64,000 nt of DNA. Source: Tipula vernalis. Taxonomy: Eukaryota > Arthropoda > Insecta > Diptera > Tipulidae. Below the pieces are notes generated by a model. The model did no database searches. It had not been told where the DNA came from and saw only the letters and a program-made list of their open reading frames with translations. A program made the translations under genes and the position numbers. Every line of letters begins with the position of its first letter. The stretch's first letter is position 1. The DNA lies in the NCBI GenBank assembly GCA_958295665.1, contig OY282560.1, positions 257,653,368-257,717,367 on the forward strand, read 5' to 3'. Shown piece by piece: positions 1-8,856 of this stretch.

Positions 1-95
1 AACTTATCAATCTACCTGGCCTCGAAGTTTTATGGGAAACATCTACTGGGTCCATGCAGTGCAGAACCACTATATAGCACCATATTCGACAAATT

Positions 96-670
96 TTGAT
101 TTCTACAGTATCCGATGACGCGACACTTGTTATTGCGGGGATGATCCCAATTGATCTACTTGCAAAGGAGAGGAAGAAATGGTACCTACATCGTGAACAA
201 CCAGGGAGCAGAGCATCAGAACGCATTACAACTCTGACAGAATGGCCAAGACGGTGGGACAGATCGGAAAAGGGTCGGTGGACTTACCGTCTCATACCAT
301 CCATCGAAAAGTGGATAAATAGGCGGCATGGCGAACTTAACTACTACCTGACGCAGTTGTTAAGTGGGCATGGTTGTTTTGGGGCATACCTTTAGAGATT
401 TAAGCATACCGACACTCCAGAGTGTCCGGCCTGCAAAGGATCACAAGAGGATGTGGAACACGTTTTTTTTCAATGTTCGCGGTTTGAGACAACCCGGAGT
501 GAACTATCGGATATCCTTGGGCAGCGGCCAACACCTGAAAACATATCCGAACTAATGCTTGTTCTGAAGAAACATGGAATGCTGTAAGCCACACTTCGGC
601 GGTGGTACTGAAGGAGCTGAGACGCCTAGAGCGTGCAAGAGCAGAACAACGAACAACAAATCGTGATTAG
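96..670 (+). pseudogene. R1-clade ORF2 C-terminal domain, broken
   Basis: Reading from 96, the frame carries the R1-type post-RT block (VIAGMIPIDLLAKER, then RRWDRSEKGRWTYRLIP, HGELNYYLTQLLSGHG). A TAG at 393-395 interrupts it. The same frame then gives the cysteine/histidine finger CPACKGSQEDVEHVFFQC of the ORF2 tail. A second break near 588 requires a frame change, after which the tail reads KELRRLERARAEQR and ends at TAG 668-670. The element at 997-5064 ends with the matching KELRRLERQRRQAR, so the end of the protein is clear. Two disruptions mean this copy is dead. Confidence 0.8.
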
Positions 671-734
671 ATAGCGGTGGCCATTTCAATCTATGGTTGA
701 GACGCTGTGGAGAACAGAGTCGAATGATTAGTCA

Positions 735-776
735 CCTCCATGCGAAGTAATGTCTAACGATAGTTCCGCATGGAGG
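735..776 (+). promoter_or_regulatory. 3' UTR hairpin of R1-clade copy 1
   Basis: A perfect 10-bp stem (CCTCCATGCG at 735-744 with CGCATGGAGG at 767-776) closes a 22-nt loop. The loop AAGTAATGTCTAACGATAGT is closely matched in the second element (4915-4936), where the stem has changed but still pairs. In R1/R2-type elements the 3' UTR RNA is what the reverse transcriptase recognises for target-primed reverse transcription; that role here is inference. Confidence 0.6.
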
Positions 777-864
777 ATGGATAAACGGGTGTGAGATGTT
801 TGCCACCATCAAAGCTTCGTCTTGTTGAAGATTTTCCTCATTTTACCCTTCCCACAAAAAAAAA

Positions 865-996
<132 letters not shown>

Positions 997-1246
997 CCCG
1001 TAGGAGTTGCAAATCTCCTATCGGGTACGTCCTCAGGTGGCGGATAGGGGGATGCCCTCACCGGTACACCGGCGGGTAAGTGGGAAATAAAATACCACTC
1101 GTGGACCAAAACTTGCAAGAAGCGTCTGTTCACCAGGAGGTGCGGCTCCAAACAGCATCTGTTCCTCATGTAAGAGGCGGCTGAATTTTTTACCTGGCAG
1201 TAGGTATAAAATGCTAGGGGAAGGATACCCTAATTAAATAACCACA

Positions 1247-2768
1247 ATGTTTCGTGAAGAGGGGAAAATTGTTACGGTGCAGGGAGTCGGAAACCCAGTA
1301 CCGGCGGAATTGTTGAGTGAGCAAGCGGGCTCAACACCGTCGAGATCCAGCGACCGCAATGCCTCAGCAGTTGGGAACTTGGCTGTTGTTGCAGATAGAA
1401 CTACAAGTTTTACTACCACCCCAGTGGCGAACCTTAATCCGTTCGAGCAGAGGAGTAGACTACTCCGATCGCCTAAGTCCGGTGCAATAACTCACGGGCA
1501 CACAAGGACTAGTTTAACATCGGATATCAATGATTCGGATGCTCTTCAGCTGGGAAGGAAGATCGACCCGATAGATAGCATGGGTAGGCATAACGAGGAA
1601 CTGGCAGAGTTCATAAGGGGAAAAAGCAACGTCCACCACGAAATAAGAAGGATCGTTGGTCTTTTAAAATCCACATTCCGGCAAACAACTCTCAGAGCAA
1701 GGGGCGGTGTTGACATCGATGTGCAAACGGAGGACGCTGTCCAAGACGAAACGGCTAGAGAATTGAGCCAGGGGTACCCCAGCCAGTAAGAAGAAGAGGC
1801 AATTAAATTGTCTTTCATCTCTTGATACAGCTGATAGCCCTCAGAGAACGGGAAAGAAGGTAAGGAAAATGCAGATTGCAAAGCCCGTGGAAGACCAAGA
1901 GAGCCGAAGCATGGTTGCATCTTCTGCGCTGGGTACAATCAAAAGATCTGAAGAGATTCATGGGAAGCAGTAACAAATGAGTGGCAGGTTGTAAGGAGGA
2001 AACCAAGGAAGCGCCACGAAAGACCTTCGAGACCCGCCGCACTGATGATCAAAACCACTAGTCCAGCTTCGTTCGCGGAGGTTTTGAAAGGCATAAAAAT
2101 AGATCCTGCCTTGGAGAGTGTCGGAAATAGTGTGGCCCGTGTCCATAAACCGAGAAGGGTTATCTATTGCTGAAAATACAGAAGTCGGCGTGCGGTAGTG
2201 CCAACCTTGATAAGATGCGTGGTAAAATTGAGACGTACCTTGACGGTAAACTAGAGGTTGCGACTCTTGCCGATCCCGAGGAGACTACACTGGAGATATG
2301 GGATATTGACGAGGTAACAACAAAGGGAGAAGTCTTTAACGCAATAGCTATGGACTTCGATGACGGGAAAATCCTCGATGAGAATATCGTGACTAGTCTT
2401 AGACCTGTGCACAGACGTACGCAGATAGCGATTGTCAAAATACCAACGGCTACAGCTCGAAAAATGGCTGATGTTGGCAGAATCCGTATAGGCTGAGTTA
2501 GGTGCCGTATACGTGAAGTAGTTACCCCAGTGAAATGCTTTAAATGCTGGAAGCCAGGTCACAGAGCGGCCACCTGCAAGAGCGAAGTCGACCGATCAAA
2601 CCTTTGCTTTAGGTGCTGCAGAGCCGGCCACAAGGTAAAAGATTGTGAACGGTAACCGCAGTGTGGATTCTGCCGTACAGGAAATGGAGAAGCAATCGGT
2701 ACTCACATCACCGGTAGGGGTAATTGTCCAGCACGACGGATGGTGATGGGAAACAACCGTAGAAGGTG
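1247..2768 (+). pseudogene. R1-clade ORF1 (gag-like, zinc knuckles), broken
   Basis: The first open stretch starts at ATG 1247 and runs 180 codons to 1789. After frame changes the conserved middle block is readable (AALMIKTTSPASFAEVLKGI, about 2030-2100) and then 2167-2496. From 2497 the same frame gives the knuckles CFKCWKPGHRAATC and CFRCCRAGHKVKDC, both C-x2-C-x4-H-x4-C, then a stop and a third partial motif CGFC. This is the ORF1 architecture of R1-clade elements, a nucleic-acid-binding protein of the ribonucleoprotein. At least three stops or frameshifts (around 1789, 2170, 2494, 2655) prevent a complete product. Confidence 0.8.
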
Positions 2769-4851
2769 AAGCTACTTCAGCTAAACTTAAATCACTGTGA
2801 GGCTGCCCAGGACCTCCAATGGCAGACTATACACGAATTGAAGCCAGACGTCGCAATACTATGTGAACAGAACAAAAATTTGGATGATGCTGCATGGGTG
2901 AGTGACCATAGTGGCAAGATAGTAATCTGGGCATGCGCTGGCTTGGTCATTCAAGAAAGCCCGCAGAGTTTCTTCGGATATGTTCGAGCAAAAATTAATG
3001 GAATACATATCTTCAGTTGGTATGCCCCTTCAAATGAGCCAATCGAGCAATTCATCCACTTCTTAGATTGCTTGGTTTTGGATGCAAGAGATCATAGTCC
3101 CACAGTAATTTCGGGAGACTTCAACGCGTTGGCTACGGAGTGGGGTACCGCTCAAACAAATAGAAGAGGTCAAGCCCTTCTGGAGGCTTTTCAGTTCTGA
3201 ATGTTGTCCTGTGCAACAACGGCTCCGAATATACTTTCAGCAGGGGTAATGCTGGTTCTATTATAGACCTAACGTTTGTTAGTGAATCTCTCTGGAGAGG
3301 AATAACTTAGGAGGTTTGTGACTTTTACACGCATAGTGACCACCAGGCCATCCTGTGTGAACTCCATGGAATACACCCAAGTAATAGTACACAAATTACG
3401 AGTTGGAAGACAAACGCTTTCGATGAAGACATCTTTAGGTTTATGCTCCGTGACTCTAACCTAACGGATACCGCTAACACCAAGGCATCCCAGTTAATAG
3501 GCAGCATTACCAGTGCATGTAACGCTACAATGCCGAAAAGAAGGTTAAACCCAAGACGCCCACCGGCCTACGGGTGGAATGAGGAAATTACATTGCTCCG
3601 GCGAAAGTGCAATCGTGCTAGGCGCATTTCCCAGCGGGGTAGAAACACCAGCAAGGAGTACATAGTTACATGCGGGGTCCCCCAGGGATCTGTACTCGGT
3701 CCAATGCTTTGGAATATTATGTATGACGATGTGTTCACACTCCAGATCCCCGAGGAGGCGACGGTAGTTGGGTTTGCCGATGATATCGCCATCGTAGCAG
3801 TTTCAAAGTACAAGGAAGAGCTGGAAAACATTTGTAGTGATACGGTGGATATAATCCAACAATGGCTTCACTCAGTTGGGTTGCAACTGGCGGAACAAAA
3901 AACGGAAGCGGTGCTTATAACCAGCAGAAAGATTCTGGAAACAATTTCCATTAGAATCGGAGCACATACGATTTTCTCGCAACCCTCGATAAGGTACCTA
4001 GGGGTACAAATCGATGAAAGGTTGTCATTCAAGGAGCACATAAGGTACGTCAGTGAGAAATCAGCCAGAGCTAGCAAGGCTCTTTCTCGTATAATGCCGA
4101 ATGTCGGCGGACCAAGCCAAGGACGACGAAGATTATTAGTCGGTGTCGTAACATCTATAATGCTCTATGCGTCCCCTATATGGGCGCAAGCGCTGCAGGT
4201 TCCATCCTATCGTCGTAGTTCTAACTCTGTATATCGTAGCTGCGCACTTAGAGTGATTAGTGCGTTCAGAACTCTTTCGGACGAAGCAGCCTGCGTCATT
4301 GCGGGAATGTGTCCAATTGATCTGCTGGCAGCGGAACGACAAATGTCATACAATAATAGCCATGGAGTAACACCGGATAGACCAATGGTGCGAGCGAACA
4401 ACACAAGAATGTACAGGGGGATATTCTTATCGATTGGCAACAGCGTTGGAACCGTTCGGAGAAGGGCCATTGGACTCGACGACTAATTCATGAGATAGGC
4501 CCGTGGATAAATCGTAAGCATGGCGAGGTTGATTTTTACCTAACACAGCTCTTAACAGGTCACGGATGCTTTCGATCATACCTTAACCGTTTTGGGCATG
4601 ATGATTCATCGTATTGTCCATCCTGCAGAGATTCCGCAGAAGATGCTGAACACGTGTTTTTTGTATGCGCACGGTTCCAGGGAAATAGAGAAGTGCTTGC
4701 TGGAGCAATCGATCAATTTGATATTACCCCAGAGAACATAGTTGAAGTGATGCTATCGTCCCCAGAAGGATGGAGTGCTGTAGCAAATTTTGCAACAACA
4801 ACGATTAAGGAGTTGCGACGGTTGGAACGCCAACGTCGCCAAGCAAGGTAA
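2766..4851 (+). pseudogene. R1-clade ORF2: endonuclease + internally deleted reverse transcriptase
   Basis: From ATG 2766 the AP-endonuclease begins with the R1-type block LQLNLNHCEAAQDL and includes GDFNALATEWG near 3113; the frame breaks at 3197 and resumes as SIIDLTF. From 3443 a 347-codon frame carries YGWNEEI, then jumps from GRNTSKEY straight to CGVPQGSVLGPMLWN and the catalytic FADD at 3773-3784. The RT fingers and the palm motif with the first catalytic Asp, normally between these blocks, are missing, so an internal deletion removed a large part of the domain. Another frame change near 4486 leads to HGEVDFYLTQLLTGHG, the finger CPSCRDSAEDAEHVFFVC and the end KELRRLERQRRQAR (stop about 4849). 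Inactive. Confidence 0.85.
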
Positions 4852-4906
4852 CTCGTACCCTTCAGTTGTGTGGGAGATGTGATCGTACAGTTAGTACAGA
4901 CTCCCT

Positions 4907-4943
4907 CCCTTTCGAAGTAATACCTAGCGGTCGTTCCGGGGGG
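4907..4943 (+). promoter_or_regulatory. 3' UTR hairpin of R1-clade copy 2
   Basis: The loop AAGTAATACCTAGCGGTCGT (4915-4934) matches copy 1 except at a few bases. Flanking bases 4908-4914 can pair with 4937-4943 (seven pairs including three G-T/G-U). Stem bases differ from copy 1 while pairing is kept, which is what a selected RNA structure would show. Confidence 0.5.
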
Positions 4944-5074
4944 AAAGATGCAGGAGGTGGTTTTAGTGAGTAGGAGTCTCATACCGTTGTGGTGGATAGC
5001 TACGTTATCCCCTACATCGTCCATGATGGATTACCACCTTCCTTAAAAAAAAAAAAAAAAAAAATACACGAATT

Positions 5075-5096
5075 CACACACACACACCCACACACA
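5075..5096 (+). repeat. Residual (AC)n on the 3' side of the R1-clade insertion
   Basis: Short ACACAC run with one CCC interruption directly after the poly(A) tail and a 10-base spacer. It is the counterpart of the tract at 865-996 and supports microsatellite-targeted insertion. Confidence 0.85.
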
Positions 5097-5101
5097 GTTT
5101 G

Positions 5102-5206
5102 CAGAATTTTGAGAAACAGTATTTTAAAAACCACAATTTTGTAACACAGAATTTTGTAAAACCGATTTTCGTAAAACAGAATTTTGTAAAACAGAATTTC
5201 GTAACC
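5102..5206 (+). repeat. 15-bp minisatellite, seven units
   Basis: Seven consecutive 15-bp units start at 5102, 5117, 5132, 5147, 5162, 5177 and 5192, with consensus CAGAATTTTGTAAAA and one to five changes per unit. On the minus strand the array is an open frame repeating FYKIL; I regard that as a by-product of the 15-bp period. The same style of unit (an ATTT/AAAA core of 15-17 bp) recurs at 27829-28235 and 31436-31530. Confidence 0.9.
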
Positions 5207-5214
5207 AACCCACA

Positions 5215-5998
5215 ATATTTCGCATACTGGGGTCCGTGGTACTCGTAAATTGATTTCTGCTCACTTCTTTTGTCCTAGTAAAAACAAAGACGAAGGCCGA
5301 CGGGCTCAGTCTTGTTTATCATGCCAACGTGCTAGAGCCCAACGGCACACAAAGTCACCTCAAGGACAATTCGAGATTCCACCTGGCCGATTCGAACATA
5401 TTCACACAGACATCGTAGGATCACTCCCTCTGTCTAATGGATATTAAAATCTGCTCATTTGTGCCGATCGCTTCACTCGCTGGCCGGACGCATACCGCAT
5501 GACCAACAAGACAGCTGCAACAATTGTCATCACATTCGTCAGCAACCACAAATCACGATTCGGCGTGCCACTTCATATCACCACTGATCAGAGAACGCTG
5601 TTCAAGACCAACCGTTTCACTGAGTTGGCAAAACTCCTCGAATTACATCGTGTTCATAAACAAAGCTGCAATCAACTGCGACAAACCATGCAAAACTGTG
5701 TACTCAACCCGTTTCAAACAAGATGACGTTTTTGTTCCAAAATTCCTCGACAACTGTGTTTTTGTTTTCATTAGAACATACAAAGTTCGTACGGGATTGT
5801 CTCCTCCCTATGAAGGTACGTATAAATCGACTATGAAAATATTTCAACGTATCGGTTAATGGTAAAACCCAAAACATTTTTATCGATCGACTCAAGCCAG
5901 CTTATGGAATTCTCTATTCGGCTGATCAAATATCAAACCTTCGAACACACAAAACCGTCCGTATTGCCAATACTCAAACAATTTTTCCCTAGGAAGAG
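5215..5998 (+). pseudogene. Ty3/gypsy integrase remnant
   Basis: The frame near 5250 gives CQRARAQRHTKSPQGQF and RFEHIHTDIVGSLPLSNGY, the integrase core with its first catalytic Asp. Further on, in shifted frames, are RFTRWPDAYR, RFGVPLHITTDQ (second Asp) and, after a deletion that removes the HPQSNG..E region with the catalytic Glu, the C-terminal chromatin-side block PPYEGTYK and NGKTQNIFIDRLKPAYG (about 5800-5908). That order is the 3' part of a Ty3/gypsy pol gene. Several stops and frameshifts are present. The following 'GAGTCCTAGCGGTTCACACA' at about 6013 may be the start of the 3' LTR. Subgroup (perhaps CsRn1-like) is a guess. Confidence 0.8.
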
Positions 5999-6029
5999 GA
6001 GCTCACTTGCGAGGGAGTCCTAGCGGTTC

Positions 6030-6102
6030 ACACATTCACTCAATCACATGCATTTCATTCACTCAATCACATGCGTTCAATCACATGCATTTCATTCACA
6101 GA
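6030..6102 (+). repeat. Short tandem repeat (ATTCACTCAATCACATGC)
   Basis: Three imperfect copies of an ATTCACTCAATCACATGC-type unit directly after the gypsy remnant, possibly within its LTR. No function seen. Confidence 0.6.
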
Positions 6103-6280
6103 TTTCGTTTTCTCGTTTCACTACTACAATACCAAGAGAAATCTTTATTTCAAATATACTCAATATAAATTTATTCAATCAAATGTATTCAATCTAAATC
6201 AACAATTTCTCTCCGGCCATCTAATGGCCTATACGCATGAATTGCGATTTTAAACTCGTACGAGTAAACATGATTCCTAT

Positions 6281-6556
6281 GATTTCTCTTAAATTACATG
6301 GTAAAATTTAAACAAGTCACTTAAGACAATAGTCAATTAACAATTCCGAATGTAATAACATTAATAAAAGCTGCAAAAAATGTGTAAATCGCTGCCATAT
6401 TGGAAAATTCGCGCGAGTAAACACTGTTGTGCAATTTTTATTAGGAAATGTGCGTTTGCTAAAAAAAATTGTGAATGATATTACATTCGAAATCGTTTAC
6501 TAACTATTTTTTAAGTGACTAGTAAATATTTTACCATGTAATTTAAGAGAAATAGG
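6281..6556. repeat. Foldback element, ~80-bp arms
   Basis: Left arm 6281-6363 (TTTCTCTTAAATTACATGGT start) and right arm 6472-6556 are inverted copies at roughly 80% identity, separated by about 110 bp. No coding content. A non-autonomous MITE or a degenerate foldback fits; I see no clear target duplication. Confidence 0.75.
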
Positions 6557-7491
6557 TGTGATTCACGACTCGAACAAGCAAAATCGGGATTCATGTGAAA
6601 AGGCCATTAGAACAGTCAGCAAAAAAACATACCAATTCGCTGCAAAACCATTCTGCAGTTATATCTTGTCCTGTAGAAGGAAACGTAAAGAATTTTGTTT
6701 TCATTTCATTTATGTATCATTGCTACAGTTATTGTATCAAATATTGCACCTTAACACATTAGATAATTATTTTATCAGCCACTAACAAAAAATATTTACA
6801 GTTAAATTCACAACATTTGTTTAGGTCACGTACAACAATTCGTACTAAATTTTGATTCACAACACTGATACAACACTAGATAATAGCTCGAAACTAATGA
6901 CTGAATCTGAAAATATTTAGTTTTTGTTTTTTCAACATTTAAACAAATGAGTTGATAATCATCGCCTACTGTTTTACAGATCAAAATAAAATTGGTAAAA
7001 TATTAACACTATAACATCTCTTAATTAGATTGAGAATAAACGGAATACGAAGAAAACTATGGCACGTGGATACAAGTAATGTATTGGGGGATTGTAGAGG
7101 AGATCATGACAAATTAAAATTAAATAAACAAAAGAAAAAATTATAACGGTTTTTTTTTAGAAAAACTCGATTTTATAAAAAACAAATATTTTTTTTTTAC
7201 TTTAAATCATCATAGCTCTCAAACGCATGCAGATACAAGATAACTACTTAAACCTTAATAATAGCCTATACGATTACCAACCAAATAAGACTAAGTTGGT
7301 TGCTATCCGATAAATATTTTGGAAGTTACAGTTTAATATTTGGGTGTACTTTTTTTCTGAACCAAATTTTTTAAACACCCTGTATCTCAAAGGATATCAA
7401 AAATGGATCCCTCCTCCACATACGATTTGTTTCTCAGAATGAACCAAGGAATCACCCCATGACGAATCAGCATCTCAAACCCGGACACCCT
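6557..7491. other. AT-rich non-coding stretch
   Basis: No gene recognised. Two direct copies of ACACCCTGTAT (7375-7385 and 7485-7495) bracket about 100 bp; this undecamer marks repeat ends in various arthropod genomes, so the bracketed piece may be a small repeat remnant. Confidence 0.4.
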
Positions 7492-8199
7492 GTATAATAC
7501 ACTCATTAGACATACATATATTTGTTTTTTCAATTGTAATGATATCCATTATTCACTGCTAATTTATCTAGTAGTCTCTTCTTCCATTATTCACTACTAC
7601 CAAGTAAAAATTTCATTTTTTTAAATTTTATCTAGTAGTCTTTTGCCATTTTCATTATAATTAAATTGAGACGTCAAAATGTCGACGGAAATTATTTTAG
7701 GAATATTTAAAGGATTTGATTGTATTTTTTATCGGTCGTAGACAAAGTATCGCATTCTACTCGCATATAATGGCTGTTATTCACTCAGATAGTTTACGAT
7801 ACTCGCCTTTCAGCTCGTGTCGGTAAACTTCATCTTCGTGAATAACAGCTATCAGTATAAGCTTGTTGAATAATATATTATTTGTCCACGACTAACGTAT
7901 AATATACTCATTATACATTTGTTTCTTAAATTGTAATGATATCCATTATTCACTGCTAGTTTATCTAGTAGGATGTTCTTCCATTATTCACTACTACCAA
8001 GTAAATTATTCATTTTTAAAATTGTATCTAGTAGTCTCTTGTCATTTTCAATATAATTAAATTGAGACGTTAAAATGTCGACGGAAAATGGATTATTTCA
8101 AGGATTTCATTATAAAATATAAAATCTTTTATCGGTCGTGGACAAAGTATCGCATTCTACTCGCATATAATGGCGGCCTATCGGCTCGTGTCGGTAAAC
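7492..8199 (+). repeat. Direct duplication, ~405-bp period, upstream of CR1-like ORFs
   Basis: Copy 1 (7492-7828) and copy 2 (7897-8199) share long matching blocks, for example ATCCATTATTCACTGCTA, AAATTGAGACGT.AAAATGTCGACGG, and GTATCGCATTCTACTCGCAT. They end just before the ORF1 remnant of the element at 8267-11756. Copy 1 also contains a 14-bp inverted repeat (7771-7784 / 7838-7851). The position suggests tandem 5' UTR (promoter) monomers of that element; this is inference. Confidence 0.75.
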
Positions 8200-8266
8200 G
8201 AAAATGTATGTACGCGCACTGTCCAATTTAAGGTTACCTGTTGTCACAAATGGAACTGGGCCATAA

Positions 8267-8745
8267 GCAAATACTCGGCCAAAAGACACAATTAATGATG
8301 ATACCGTTACCATTGATGCAAATAATAGTACCAGTAAGTTAGTAGCTGATATATCGTCGCAGTCAAAATGCAACAATAACAGAAACAATAATAACAATAT
8401 TATTGGAAATAATGTTATTATTGGGTCATCAGTTGCTGTTGATAATGTCATTTGTGCAGCTGATGCAAGAAAATGGTTCTTCATTTCCCGCCTTCGGAAT
8501 TCAACAACGGAAGCTGAAATTATGGAGTATAATCAAGGGTAAATTTGATATTCACGATTTTCGTTCCCTTAAACTAAAGCATCGGTTTGAAATGCTTCAT
8601 TTAAAGTGAATACGTCAGCAAACATGGTGGACCGATTGTTGGACGGAAATATGTGGCCAGTGGGTGTTCTGGTTAAAGAATTTGTGAATCCGGATATTTA
8701 TCGCCAATTTTTTCAACGGAGCCGTCGCATACAGTCTCCAGTTTA
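8267..8745 (+). pseudogene. CR1-like ORF1 C-terminal domain, broken, Asn-rich
   Basis: After a stop at 8264-8266 the frame reads an Asn-rich linker followed by ARKWFFISRLRNSTTEAEIM (about 8465-8524). A stop and two frame changes follow, after which FKVNTSANMVDRLLDG and MWPVGVLVKEFVNP are readable (8605-8690), ending at TAG about 8743. The pattern 'SRL....T...I..Y ... FKV ... WP.GV.V..F' is the conserved C-terminal domain of ORF1 proteins in insect CR1/Jockey-type elements. AAT/AAC runs at 8377-8425 and again at 8758-8815 code for, or derive from, poly-Asn. No N-terminal part recognised. Confidence 0.65.
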
Positions 8746-8856
8746 GGAAATTACGAAAAAATTATTAATAATAATGACAGTAATAATAAAAATAATAATA
8801 ATAATAACGATAATACGAGTATTTATAATATTGATGGTAATAATGGTGATGAAGAA

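Larger units (their letters stand above)
1..864 (+). mobile_element. 3' end of an R1-clade non-LTR retrotransposon (copy 1)
   Basis: The segment holds the C-terminal part of an R1-type ORF2, a short 3' UTR and a tail of about ten A at 855-864, and runs directly into an (AC)n tract. Its protein and 3' UTR are related to the element at 997-5064, so both belong to one broad family. The 5' part lies outside the window. R1-clade families Waldo and Mino are known to target ACAY/AC microsatellites; the position here fits that habit. Family name is inference; R1-clade membership is well supported by the conserved C-terminal block and zinc-finger. Confidence 0.8.
997..5064 (+). mobile_element. Near full-length R1-clade (Mino/Waldo-like) retrotransposon
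   Basis: A ~4.07 kb unit bounded by (AC)n on both sides and ending in about 20 A (5045-5064). It contains a gag-like ORF1 with zinc knuckles and an ORF2 with AP endonuclease, reverse transcriptase and C-terminal finger, in the usual R1-clade order. It is shorter than a complete R1-type element because much of the RT is deleted. Base composition is clearly more GC-rich than the flanking DNA. Frameshifts and stops in both ORFs show it is an old dead copy. Insertion in AC repeats plus R1-type protein motifs suggests the Mino or Waldo group; only a tree would settle that. Confidence 0.85.

Noticed and set aside
5012..5215. Minus-strand frame repeating FYKIL
   Set aside because: A 15-bp period is always open if one unit is; no start context, homology or flanking exon signals.
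7492..8199. Direct repeats read as a pair of LTRs
   Set aside because: Only ~70 bp lie between them, no primer-binding site or pol gene is enclosed, and a non-LTR element follows.
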